From assembly GCA_036823255.1 (NCBI GenBank), contig DAISGC010000003.1, positions 35,355-99,354 on the forward strand: a stretch of 64,000 nucleotides of DNA, given 5' to 3'. Under the pieces are notes generated by a model. The model saw only the letters and a program-made list of their open reading frames with translations. It did no database searches and was not told the DNA's origin. The translations under genes were made by a program, and so were the position numbers. Origin of the DNA: UBA4658 sp002405485. GTDB lineage: Bacteria; Planctomycetota; Phycisphaerae; Phycisphaerales; UBA1924. This document shows positions 1 through 8,071 of this stretch, piece after piece (the first letter of the stretch is position 1; each line of letters starts with the position of its first letter).

Positions 1-1
1 C

Positions 2-487
2 GACATCAACCCGATGAACGGGATCCGACACATCACCGTGCATCACGACGGGATGCCCCCGACGGCACTGAGCAACTCCAGCCGGGTCGCCGCCCGCATC
101 GAGCAGATCCGTCAGTCGCACGTGGGCGGCCGCGGGTGGGCCGACATCGGGTATCACTACATCATCGACCCGCAGGGCCGCGTCTGGGAGGGACGCGCCA
201 TCCGTTATCAGGGCGCCCACGTCAAGGACCAGAACGAGAACAATCTTGGCATCCTGATGCTCGGGAACTTCGACGCCCAGACCCCGACGAACTCCGCTCT
301 TGCGTCGCTCGACCGGTTTGTCGTCGCCCAGATGCAGCGGTACAACGTGCCGCTCAACCAGGTTCGCACACACCAGGAACGCGACCAGACCGCATGCCCG
401 GGCCGCATGCTCCAGTCCTATATGGTGCGAACCCGTTCGGGCTCGGGGACCATGCTCGGCTTGGCCCGGCGCGCCTCACTGGCCTGA
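2..487 (+). CDS. Peptidoglycan-recognition/N-acetylmuramoyl-L-alanine amidase domain protein (5'-truncated)
   Basis: The reading frame is open to the left edge, so the N-terminus lies outside the window; 161 residues are visible. The visible part looks like an amidase_2/PGRP domain, a zinc enzyme family that cleaves the amide bond between muramic acid and the stem peptide. Supporting motifs are ITVHHD near the visible start (first zinc His), a GYHYIID segment with the usual Tyr/His, and THQERDQTACPGR, which carries the second His and the Cys ligand next to the typical CPG turn. It could be a cell-wall remodelling enzyme or a lysozyme-like enzyme; signal peptide and other domains cannot be judged. 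Its last 12 nt overlap the 3' end of the convergent next gene. Confidence 0.85.
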   Translation, partial: DINPMNGIRHITVHHDGMPPTALSNSSRVAARIEQIRQSHVGGRGWADIGYHYIIDPQGRVWEGRAIRYQGAHVKDQNENNLGILMLGNFDAQTPTNSALASLDRFVVAQMQRYNVPLNQVRTHQERDQTACPGRMLQSYMVRTRSGSGTMLGLARRASLA

Positions 488-1336
488 GACGCGGACTGTT
501 CCGCCCAGACCCGCCTGAGCAGCCGCAGGTTTCGGCCGGCGCGGTGCGATCGTGAACACGAGTCCGCCGGCAAACCCCAGCACCGCGAACATCGAGACCG
601 GCAGCGTCCACCCCAGCACGGCCGGGCTGAACGCCGTATCCGTGAACTTGTGATCCGGCACGCTGAGCTTCGGGATCACATGCATGGCCGCGGCGAACTC
701 GGTCGTCCGCTCCGCGATCGGCTCGATCGCCGCAAGAGCTTTGGAGGCGGCGAGCTGCTCGGGCGACAGGTTTGGGCTCTCCCCGCGGGCCTCGCGCTGC
801 AGGCGATTTTCTGAACGGTACTTCCTCGGCCAGCGCTTGACGGTGTGGCTCACGCTCCCGTCCTTGCCGAGCTCGTAGAAGTCAAACACCCAGTCGATCC
901 GCCGAACCTGACCCCACGCCTCGGGCTCGAGTCCTTCGGGTGTTCGCCGAACCACGATCATCAGGCGCTCGCTCCCGACCCTTCGGACCTGACGGTTGTC
1001 GTCGTCGCGATCCACCTGAAAACAGGCGAGCACCTTCAGCCACTCGTCGTACCCGGCGAGATTGGGCATGTCGCGTGCAGGAGGCGGCTTGACCGGGATG
1101 ACCCGCGTCGAGCCGCCAAAGGTCAACTCGATACCTTTTTCGTGGTCCTTCAGTGCGCCTGCGGGAAAACCCTCAACCTGGATCGACCGTGACACGACGG
1201 GTTCAAAGTGCACGTTCAGAAACTGGGCCTGCGTGTTGAACGTGCGGATCCGCTGGGTCATTGGGGCAATCGCACCCGCAAAGAGGAGGGTGGAAAGGAC
1301 GGTAACCCCGAGGGCAACGGCGCGAAAACGCTCCAT
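476..1336 (-). CDS. Hypothetical membrane protein with two terminal TM segments
   Basis: I do not recognise the family. The 286-residue product has a hydrophobic segment close to the N-terminus (about residues 8-28 from the chosen start) and a second at about 238-266, so the central 200 residues would sit outside the membrane. The middle part has several charged, beta-like stretches and no catalytic motif I can name. The frame is open to 1378, which would overlap the upstream gene by 20 nt. I prefer the internal ATG at 1336 (MERFRAVALG) because it removes that overlap, but neither start has a clear Shine-Dalgarno. It follows the nuclease-like gene on the same strand and may be co-transcribed with it. 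Confidence 0.65.
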   Translation of the reverse strand: MERFRAVALGVTVLSTLLFAGAIAPMTQRIRTFNTQAQFLNVHFEPVVSRSIQVEGFPAGALKDHEKGIELTFGGSTRVIPVKPPPARDMPNLAGYDEWLKVLACFQVDRDDDNRQVRRVGSERLMIVVRRTPEGLEPEAWGQVRRIDWVFDFYELGKDGSVSHTVKRWPRKYRSENRLQREARGESPNLSPEQLAASKALAAIEPIAERTTEFAAAMHVIPKLSVPDHKFTDTAFSPAVLGWTLPVSMFAVLGFAGGLVFTIAPRRPKPAAAQAGLGGTVRVSGQ

Positions 1337-1358
1337 ACCGGAGTGTATTCGGTGCTGT

Positions 1359-2162
1359 TCACGGATCGATGCCGACATTCCTGATGCCGGCCTCTGTCAA
1401 GCAGCCCGAATCGCGTCCCTCAGACAAGGGGGGATCCATCCGCCCGCGTGTCGCAGCGACGGCGATGTTCCGCAGCAATCTTTGGCGATGTTCGGGCTTT
1501 CCGGCCAATTCCGGTGCCCGAACTCGTACGCTGAGACCGTTGCGTGGCTCAAACTCCAAGAGCCCCCAGCCGGGAGGCACCTCGCGCGGATCGATCAGTC
1601 CGCGAGGAGCCGCGATGTACAGCCAGTCCGCCAGGCGATAGTGCCACAGCGTCCAGAACTTGCTCTCACCATGGAGTCGCTCGTCCACTTTTCGCAGGTC
1701 ATTCAGCACCGCGCGATAGGACCGCACACGACTTCTGGAGAAGTCCCAGTTCTCCAGCTCGGCGAACAGCCGCGTACCCGACATGCGAAGCTCCGGTTCA
1801 CAGACCTTCAAGATGTGCTCTTCAAGTGTCTGGCGAACGCGATCGAGCCGGTCACGCTCGGCAAGGAGCTCGTCAACGCACCGCGTGTCAGTGAGGAAGT
1901 CCGCGCGAGACCGCTTACATTCGACAATCACCGTTCTCGCCGCCGGTCCGCGAGCGAGTTCCAGCGGACGGGTGGCGACTTGGCCCGCCGGCCGCGCCAC
2001 CTTCGAGTGTGCCGAGCGCGGCAACGGATCGAGATATCCGGCAACATCGACGCGGTATCGTGCGATGGGACAACGGACCTCAGTTGTTGCGGCGGCGCAT
2101 CCTGTTCTCAGAAGCTCGCTCGCGGCCGATCTCTTGAGTTGGAAGTGCTCGGGGGTTTCCAT
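1359..2162 (-). CDS. Predicted PD-(D/E)XK nuclease-like protein
   Basis: This 267-residue soluble protein has a PD-(D/E)XK-like core. An acidic residue in RVDVAGYLDP (about 37-46) is followed 35 residues later by VIVECKRSRADFLTD (78-92), where E81-x-K83 and the following D-F-x-x-D resemble the MmcB/DUF1052 and restriction-endonuclease-like pattern. A conserved-looking aromatic block (FWTLWHYRLADWLYIAAP) follows near 165-185, comparable to the part of such folds that ends the beta-sheet. The target is unknown; DNA repair or housekeeping nuclease activity is an inference. No methyltransferase or immunity partner is adjacent, which argues against a restriction system. Confidence 0.6.
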   Translation of the reverse strand: METPEHFQLKRSAASELLRTGCAAATTEVRCPIARYRVDVAGYLDPLPRSAHSKVARPAGQVATRPLELARGPAARTVIVECKRSRADFLTDTRCVDELLAERDRLDRVRQTLEEHILKVCEPELRMSGTRLFAELENWDFSRSRVRSYRAVLNDLRKVDERLHGESKFWTLWHYRLADWLYIAAPRGLIDPREVPPGWGLLEFEPRNGLSVRVRAPELAGKPEHRQRLLRNIAVAATRGRMDPPLSEGRDSGCLTEAGIRNVGIDP

Positions 2163-2209
2163 GCGATCTGCGATCTTTACAGACGGCGGTGACTCATGAG
2201 TCTAGAGGT

Positions 2210-2226
2210 GTCCCAAAATCTGGGAC
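2210..2226. other. Short inverted repeat upstream of the ANTAR regulator
   Basis: GTCCCA and TGGGAC form a perfect 6-bp inverted repeat with a 5-nt spacer, about 85 nt before the ATG at 2313. It could be an operator or a leader hairpin. ANTAR proteins bind RNA hairpins with six-base loops, usually in pairs; this one has a different loop size and I see no partner, so a link to ANTAR binding is not supported. Confidence 0.3.
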
Positions 2227-2312
2227 GATGTTTCCACATGTGCGTGCAGAGTCCTTGATGCACAGATCCTCGCGACTCGATATGCTGAATGGACTCAAAA
2301 CGTGGGGATTTC

Positions 2313-2963
2313 ATGACAAATAGGAACAATGAGAAGCACTCGAACGCCAAGGGTGATGCCATACCGACGGCGTTTGGCCCTTGTCGAGTCTTGATCGCTG
2401 ATGATGAGCATCTGCCGGCAACCGGCCTGGCGGGCCATGTCAAGGATCTCGGACACACGGTTGTTGGAATCGCGCCCGATGGGGATGTCGCCGTCCAGCT
2501 CGCGCGTGAGCATCGACCGGACCTTGTGCTCATGGACATCCGCATGCCGCGCATGAACGGGATCGACGCGGCCATGCTGATCTTTGCCGAACTCGGCATT
2601 CCGGCCATTATCATCTCCGCGTACTCCGATGAGGAGAACATCAATCACATCCACAGCCATGGTGAAGCATCGGGCGTGTTTGGCTACTTGCTCAAGCCGG
2701 TGACGCGGGAACAGCTTGCGGTGCAGATCGGCGTGGTGCGGCAGAGAGCCGCCGTCATGTCCCATCAGAGCACCCGCATCGGGCAGCTTGAGAACAACCT
2801 TGCCCAGCGCCGGACCGTGGAACAGGCCAAGTGGATCCTTGTGAGCAAGCGCGGCGTGACCGAGCCGCAGGCCCACGAACTCCTGCAGAAGGCCGCACGC
2901 GATCGGCGCCGGCCGCTCATTGAGGTGGCCCAGGGGGTCATCACCGCGGGCGAGTTGATCTAG
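2313..2963 (+). CDS. ANTAR-domain response regulator (AmiR/NasR type)
   Basis: The product has 216 residues: a REC domain at about 23-140 and a C-terminal ANTAR domain at about 155-210. The REC domain has D30/D31, phospho-acceptor D75 (LVLMDIRMP), S102 in the ISAYS switch and K128 in LLKP. The ANTAR part shows the usual three-helix pattern with AKWILVSKRGV and AHELLQKAARD. Proteins of this type bind paired RNA hairpins and relieve transcription termination after phosphorylation. The frame also opens at 2289, but the ATG at 2313 has a GGGGA sequence 5 nt upstream. No kinase is adjacent, so the signal source is unknown. Confidence 0.93.
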   Translation: MTNRNNEKHSNAKGDAIPTAFGPCRVLIADDEHLPATGLAGHVKDLGHTVVGIAPDGDVAVQLAREHRPDLVLMDIRMPRMNGIDAAMLIFAELGIPAIIISAYSDEENINHIHSHGEASGVFGYLLKPVTREQLAVQIGVVRQRAAVMSHQSTRIGQLENNLAQRRTVEQAKWILVSKRGVTEPQAHELLQKAARDRRRPLIEVAQGVITAGELI

Positions 2964-3095
2964 CCGTCGCCCCAGCGTGACGGCACGCGCGTCACCGGTT
3001 GTGTTGCCGACCTTTTCCGGACGATCCATCGCTCCAGTCATGGGCGTGGCGATGCGCCATGGGATCGAGCCCGTGCGGTTGTTGCGGCGCGGCGT

Positions 3096-3128
3096 AAAAA
3101 AAAGGAGCCCGATACGTGATCGGGCTCC
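3096..3128 (-). terminator. Rho-independent terminator of the prolyl oligopeptidase gene
   Basis: GGAGCCCGAT (3104-3113) and ATCGGGCTCC (3119-3128) form a perfect 10-bp stem with a 5-nt loop. Eight A residues at 3096-3103 give an eight-U tract directly after the stem on the minus-strand transcript. It lies 47 nt beyond the stop of the minus-strand peptidase gene. Confidence 0.92.
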
Positions 3129-3174
3129 GGTGTGCTTCTGGCGCGCGGCGAGGAAAGCCGTGCACGCAACGGGA

Positions 3175-5430
3175 CTACTTGCTCATGTCCTGGCCGGCCG
3201 GATCCAGCATGCCAAGCTGCCACATGAAGAAGATCCGCGTGTCGGCGGCGTCGCGGATGCGGAGGTTCAGGGGCTTGCCCTGGCCGTGCCCGGAGTCACG
3301 ATCGACCCAGAGCAGCACCGGCTTCTCGGCCGGGTCGCTGGCCGTCGCGGCCTGCACCGCCGCCGCCATCTTGCGGGCGTGCATGGGGTGGGTTCGGCTG
3401 TCGTTCTCACCGGCGGTGAAGAGCACGGCCGGGTACTTGGTTCCCTGCTTGATGTTCTGGTACGGGGAGTACTTGAGGAGCCACTGGAAGTGATCGGAGT
3501 TCTCCGCCGTGCCGTACTCCGGCACCCAATAGCGTGCCATGAGGAAGTCCTGGAAGCGGATCATGTCCAGCAGCGGGACGGCGCAGACGATGGCGTTGAA
3601 CAGGTCCGGACGCTGGGTGAGCATGGCGCCCATGAGCAGGCCGCCGTTGGATCCCCCGATGGCTCCGAGGTGCTTGGGGCTCGTGTACTTGTTGGCGATG
3701 AGGTACTCCCCCGCGGCGATGAAGTCATCGAAGCAGTTCTGCTTGTTGCCGAGCATCGCGGCCTCGTGCCATGGCTTGCCGAACTCCCCGCCGCCTCGGA
3801 TGTTGGCAACGGCGTAGACGCCCCCGTCTTCCAGCCAGGGGAAGAGGGTCGCGCTGAACGAGGGCGTCATGGAGATGTTGAACCCGCCGTACCCGTAGAG
3901 GATGGTCGGGTTGTTCCCGTCGAGGGCGAGCCCCTTCTTGTGGATGATGAACATCGGGACCTTGGTCCCGTCCTTGCTCTGATAGAAGACCTGCTTGACC
4001 TCGACGATCGAGGGATCCACCGGAACGGCGGGCCGCTCCCAGACCACGGGCTCCTGATCGCCCCTGAGCAGGTCGGTCCGGAAGATCGTGGAGGGATAGT
4101 TGTAACTCGTGAACGTGACGAACGCCTCGGTGCGATCGGTGTCGACGCTGATGCCGGCGGTGCCGATCCCGGGGAGCTTCAGATCCCCAAGGGCCGCGCC
4201 GCTTCGGCTGAACAGGCGGATGCGCGACTGCGCGTTCTCCTCATAGTCGGCGGCGATGACGCCCTTGGCCAGGCCCGCCCCGGTGAGCACCGCGCTGGTG
4301 TTCTCGGGGATGACCTCGCGCCAGGCGCTCTCGGCCGGATTCTTGAGATTGACGGCGATGAGCCGGTTCTTGGGCGCGCCGTAGTCGGTGAGCATGTAGA
4401 ACGTGTCGGCGTCGCCGTTGTCCGCCGTGCCGATCTGCCCGAAGAACTTGTTCGGTTCACCGACCTTGATCGGGATCTTCTCGAAGGTCCCGGCGATCTC
4501 GCCGCCCACGCGGCCGTCCTTCCACCACTTGGTGAGGTCGATGACCCACGCGTCGTTGGAGCTGGTGCTGGTCCAGTAGTACAGCACCATCCAGCGTCCG
4601 TCCTCGCTCACGGTTGCGCCCGGCCCCCAGGTGGTCGCGAGCTTCTCGTTCTCCTCGCGGGTGTACTGCCGAAAGAGCGTCACGTCGTGCCGCGGGTGCT
4701 GTCCGAGGCGGTGGAACATGATGCGGGCCGAGTACGGATCCTTCACGTCGGCGAGCCGCTCGTAGAAGATGCCGGAGTTGTCCGGCAGCCACTGGATGAC
4801 CGACGCCTTGCCTTCCAGCTCGTCCGGCAGCCACTCGCCGGTGTCGACGTTCATGAAGTAGATCGTCGTGTTCTCGTCACCGGCGCGGTACAGACTGAAC
4901 GCCGCGAGCTTGCCGTCCTTGGACGGGGTGAACCCCCCCATGGCCGTCAGCCCGCTCGGATCCACCGCCGCCGGATCCAGCAGCACACGCGAGGTTCCAT
5001 CGTGCCCCTCGCGCAGGTACACGATCGGCTGGTTCTGCTTGCCCTCGCGGCGGGTGTAGAAGTACCGGTTCCCGCGCATCGACGGCGCGGACACCGACCC
5101 GATCTCCATGAGCGGACGGAGCCGCTCCTCGAGCGCCTTGCGCCCAGGGAGATTGTCCAGAATGGATCGCGTGTGGGCGTTCTGAGCGTCGGTCCAGGCG
5201 CCGACTTCGGCGTTGGCCTTGCCCATGTTCTTCGGGTCGGAGTTGTCCCCCTCAAGCCAGCGATAGTTGTCCACCAGCTCCACCCCGTGCAGCACTTCCT
5301 TGACGGGCCGGATGTCCGTCTTGGGCGGTCCGGAGGCCTCCGGTGCGGCGAGGGCCGAGCCCGCGGCGGCGGCACACACCTGAGCAGTCATCGCGATCCA
5401 CCTCCACGACCTTTGTGCGACAGTGAGCAT
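3175..5430 (-). CDS. Prolyl oligopeptidase family serine peptidase (S9A)
   Basis: The 751-residue product has the family's usual length. It starts with a probable signal peptide ending in an AAAAGSALAA segment, continues with a seven-bladed propeller region and ends in an alpha/beta hydrolase domain. Catalytic motifs are visible: GGSNGG with the nucleophile Ser, an Asp in ENDSRTHPMHA, and His in DSGHGQG. The family cleaves short proline-containing peptides; export would place it in the periplasm. The open frame reaches 5892, but the extra N-terminus is shadow-like sequence. The ATG at 5430 has a GGAG 10 nt upstream and puts the signal sequence at the N-terminus. A strong terminator follows the gene. 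Confidence 0.95.
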   Translation of the reverse strand: MLTVAQRSWRWIAMTAQVCAAAAGSALAAPEASGPPKTDIRPVKEVLHGVELVDNYRWLEGDNSDPKNMGKANAEVGAWTDAQNAHTRSILDNLPGRKALEERLRPLMEIGSVSAPSMRGNRYFYTRREGKQNQPIVYLREGHDGTSRVLLDPAAVDPSGLTAMGGFTPSKDGKLAAFSLYRAGDENTTIYFMNVDTGEWLPDELEGKASVIQWLPDNSGIFYERLADVKDPYSARIMFHRLGQHPRHDVTLFRQYTREENEKLATTWGPGATVSEDGRWMVLYYWTSTSSNDAWVIDLTKWWKDGRVGGEIAGTFEKIPIKVGEPNKFFGQIGTADNGDADTFYMLTDYGAPKNRLIAVNLKNPAESAWREVIPENTSAVLTGAGLAKGVIAADYEENAQSRIRLFSRSGAALGDLKLPGIGTAGISVDTDRTEAFVTFTSYNYPSTIFRTDLLRGDQEPVVWERPAVPVDPSIVEVKQVFYQSKDGTKVPMFIIHKKGLALDGNNPTILYGYGGFNISMTPSFSATLFPWLEDGGVYAVANIRGGGEFGKPWHEAAMLGNKQNCFDDFIAAGEYLIANKYTSPKHLGAIGGSNGGLLMGAMLTQRPDLFNAIVCAVPLLDMIRFQDFLMARYWVPEYGTAENSDHFQWLLKYSPYQNIKQGTKYPAVLFTAGENDSRTHPMHARKMAAAVQAATASDPAEKPVLLWVDRDSGHGQGKPLNLRIRDAADTRIFFMWQLGMLDPAGQDMSK

Positions 5431-5671
5431 GCCAAGGGTTCTCCAGTACACCCAGACCCACCCCGCCAAGGCGACGCGCTTGATCGAGCGACGCTCGGCA
5501 TGATACCGGTACCCCCGACACCAGGCTTTATCGGATGTCCGCACCGCTGCGAGGCGTCGCGCTCCAGCGGTTTGCTTCGGCGAAGTTGGCTCCCAGGCGA
5601 TTGCTCGGACCTTTGGACGCCGACCCTGCAAACGTTGCCAACCGAGCGATGCAAGCGCATACTTTGGCCGA

Positions 5672-8044
5672 GTGTCTCCAGCCAGAGCCATCCTCGTCGC
5701 CGTGGGAACCCTCGGCTGCGCCCTGGAATCGGCGTCGGCCGGCCCTGTCCAGTCGGTTTGGCCGGCAGACGGATTTGACGACACGGCGTGTGTCGCTGCC
5801 GCTGCGATGAGCGGTTGGTTTGCCACGGGCGACACCTTTGAGAATCGGATCGAAGTTCGTGACGCCCAGGGCGTTCTTCGGCGAACGATCACTCAGGGCG
5901 ATATCGCCGCGCTCGCGCCCTGGATGACGCTCGATGGCGGGCCGGATGGGCCGTCGGCGCTGGCGTTCTCCGCCTCGGGCCGGCTGCTCCACGTGCTCGT
6001 GCATGACGATGCGACGCCGAGCGATGGACTGCCCAGCGATGTGCTGCTTCGGCTCGATGTCTCAACCGGACAGCTCACCCGGCAGGCGCGGCTGGAGGTC
6101 TTTGATCGCGGTGACATCTGGCCCCGGCTCAGCATGGCCCATCACAGGGCCCGGCTGTATGTGGGCACGGGTGGAATCGCAGGCGGACCTGGAGCCATCG
6201 GCGTGTACACCGCCAATGCCGGATTCGGGGCGGGCACGCCGAGCGTGACATGGACGCTTCCCGGCGGAGCGTCGGCGGGTCCGGTGACGGGCATCGCCAT
6301 CGACCGCGACACGGGCACGATCTACGTCGCCAACGCGGCGGGGCTGCACCGGGCATCGATCCCGGCGTCCATCACCGCGACGCCGACGTTCACGACCTTC
6401 AGCACGATCACCGACGTCCGGGCGATCGCGTGGGGCGATCACTTCGGCTCCGGCCCGCAGCGCGGGCTCTATGTGCTTCGAGCGGCAACGGGCAACGGGA
6501 GCATCGGCTGGATCCCCGCCGCACTCGCAGCCTCGTTCACCGGACTGACGCCCTCGGCGTATGTGAGCGCGGGTTCGCTGTGGCACGACCTGGCATTCAC
6601 CGCCGACGGTCGGCTGATGGTCGGCGCGGACGAGGACGCCGAGATCATCCGCGACGACAGCGACACGCGGCTGGACTTTGACGCGTGGATGCGCGACGAG
6701 CTAGCCCAGAACGTCGTCTTTGCCCGGGGGCTCATCTCGCCCGATGGCGAGCCCGCGGGGTGGGTCATCGACGCCGACACCGTGCCGTCTCTGCCCCGGT
6801 TTCATCCGGCCACGCCTGATGGTGCGGCGTGGGTGATTTTGACACTGCTCGTGCACGGCGAGATCAACTCCGATCCGGCCGTGCAGAGCGATGTGCGGAA
6901 CATCCTCGTTCGGTACGCGGGACTGTCACCCGATGGCATCCGCCCCGCCCGGTCGGCCGATGGGATCTTCAAGCACTGGCTGAGCCCGATCACCGGCAAC
7001 ACCAAGCCAGGATGGCCCGATGAGTACGCCACGCTGAGCACGATGAAGATCGTCACCGCGGCGGCAAGGGCCATGGATGTGTTTCCCGATGATCCGGTGA
7101 TCGCCCGCGCGGCGTCGCGGATCATCTTCGGCGTGCGCAACTGGGCGTCGTACTTCCAGGCCGGGACGCAGGCCCTGGCGTTCAAGGGGCTGCTGAGCGG
7201 CGCGCCCGGACCGGACACCACGTCCTGGGCTCGGCCGTTTCACGAGGGCATCCTGTTCGCCGAGCAGGCCGGTGCGTACGGCGGGACCGCGGGCCAGGCG
7301 ATCGCGGCGTCGTGGTTCATGCGCGGCAACTGGCCGACGGCGTCGTTCGTGGTCGGCCGCCCGATCACCTCGGCGAACTCCGGGCAGTTCGACGCGGCGT
7401 TCCTGAGCATCTATCCCGCGCTTGTCAGTGCGCCGTTCCGCGCGAGCGTCCTGCCCGGGGGCTGGCGGACGCAGATCGAGAACATCCGCTGGTCCAACGC
7501 GGCGTGGACCGATGACAACGCGACGCTGTACGCGACGGTCTTCTCTGCCGGCACGTCGCCTGTGGGCTACAACGCCGACTCGCTCGTGAACCGCCCGGGC
7601 AATGTCTCCACGTTTCCCGCGCTCATGGCGCTGAGCTGCTTCGGCGACCCGGCAGAGGCCGTCGGCGCGTACGCCGCGTATCGCAAGGGCGCGAGGCAGA
7701 CCTTCCGGTCCGGTGCGAGCATCCTGTATCGCAGGTCGACCGACGCGGGCAGCACGTTTGTCCCTGACAGCGCTGGACTGCCCGACGTCTCCATGGGAGC
7801 GCTCGGACTCGCCGAGCTCATTCAGCCCGGTGTGATTGATCAGGTGCTTGCGCGTCCGTATCCGCAGAAGGAGCTCTGCCCCGTGGACGTGACGGGCGAT
7901 GGCCGGATCGACGCGGACGATCTGCACGCGCTGCTGGCCGCGCCGCAGGACCTCAACGGCGACGGCGTTGCCGGACCAGCCGACGTGGGATGCCTTGTGA
8001 ACTGGCTCCGTCGTGCCGAGGCCCGCGATGTGACGGGTCGTTGA
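5672..8044 (+). CDS. Large secreted protein with beta-propeller-like N-terminus and C-terminal dockerin-like repeats
   Basis: A GTG start gives a clear signal peptide (MSPARAILVAVGTLGCALES, cleavage near SASAG). Residues up to about 340 have repeated short beta-strand segments such as SALAFSASGRLLHVLV and LAFTADGRLMVGADE, typical of beta-propeller folds. The middle part (about 400-690) is helical and I cannot assign it. The C-terminus has two calcium-loop-like elements, DVTGDGRIDADDL and DLNGDGVAGPADV, spaced as in a dockerin domain. Dockerin-like tails in planctomycetes are associated with cell-surface or matrix anchoring. Substrate and partner are unknown. It is divergent from the peptidase gene, with 241 nt between the starts. 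Confidence 0.85.
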   Translation: MSPARAILVAVGTLGCALESASAGPVQSVWPADGFDDTACVAAAAMSGWFATGDTFENRIEVRDAQGVLRRTITQGDIAALAPWMTLDGGPDGPSALAFSASGRLLHVLVHDDATPSDGLPSDVLLRLDVSTGQLTRQARLEVFDRGDIWPRLSMAHHRARLYVGTGGIAGGPGAIGVYTANAGFGAGTPSVTWTLPGGASAGPVTGIAIDRDTGTIYVANAAGLHRASIPASITATPTFTTFSTITDVRAIAWGDHFGSGPQRGLYVLRAATGNGSIGWIPAALAASFTGLTPSAYVSAGSLWHDLAFTADGRLMVGADEDAEIIRDDSDTRLDFDAWMRDELAQNVVFARGLISPDGEPAGWVIDADTVPSLPRFHPATPDGAAWVILTLLVHGEINSDPAVQSDVRNILVRYAGLSPDGIRPARSADGIFKHWLSPITGNTKPGWPDEYATLSTMKIVTAAARAMDVFPDDPVIARAASRIIFGVRNWASYFQAGTQALAFKGLLSGAPGPDTTSWARPFHEGILFAEQAGAYGGTAGQAIAASWFMRGNWPTASFVVGRPITSANSGQFDAAFLSIYPALVSAPFRASVLPGGWRTQIENIRWSNAAWTDDNATLYATVFSAGTSPVGYNADSLVNRPGNVSTFPALMALSCFGDPAEAVGAYAAYRKGARQTFRSGASILYRRSTDAGSTFVPDSAGLPDVSMGALGLAELIQPGVIDQVLARPYPQKELCPVDVTGDGRIDADDLHALLAAPQDLNGDGVAGPADVGCLVNWLRRAEARDVTGR

Positions 8045-8071
8045 TCGCCCGACGCGGTGGGTGAGCGCCGT

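Noticed and set aside
1359..2312. Restriction or defence island around the nuclease-like protein
   Set aside because: No methyltransferase, helicase, immunity or other defence gene is adjacent.
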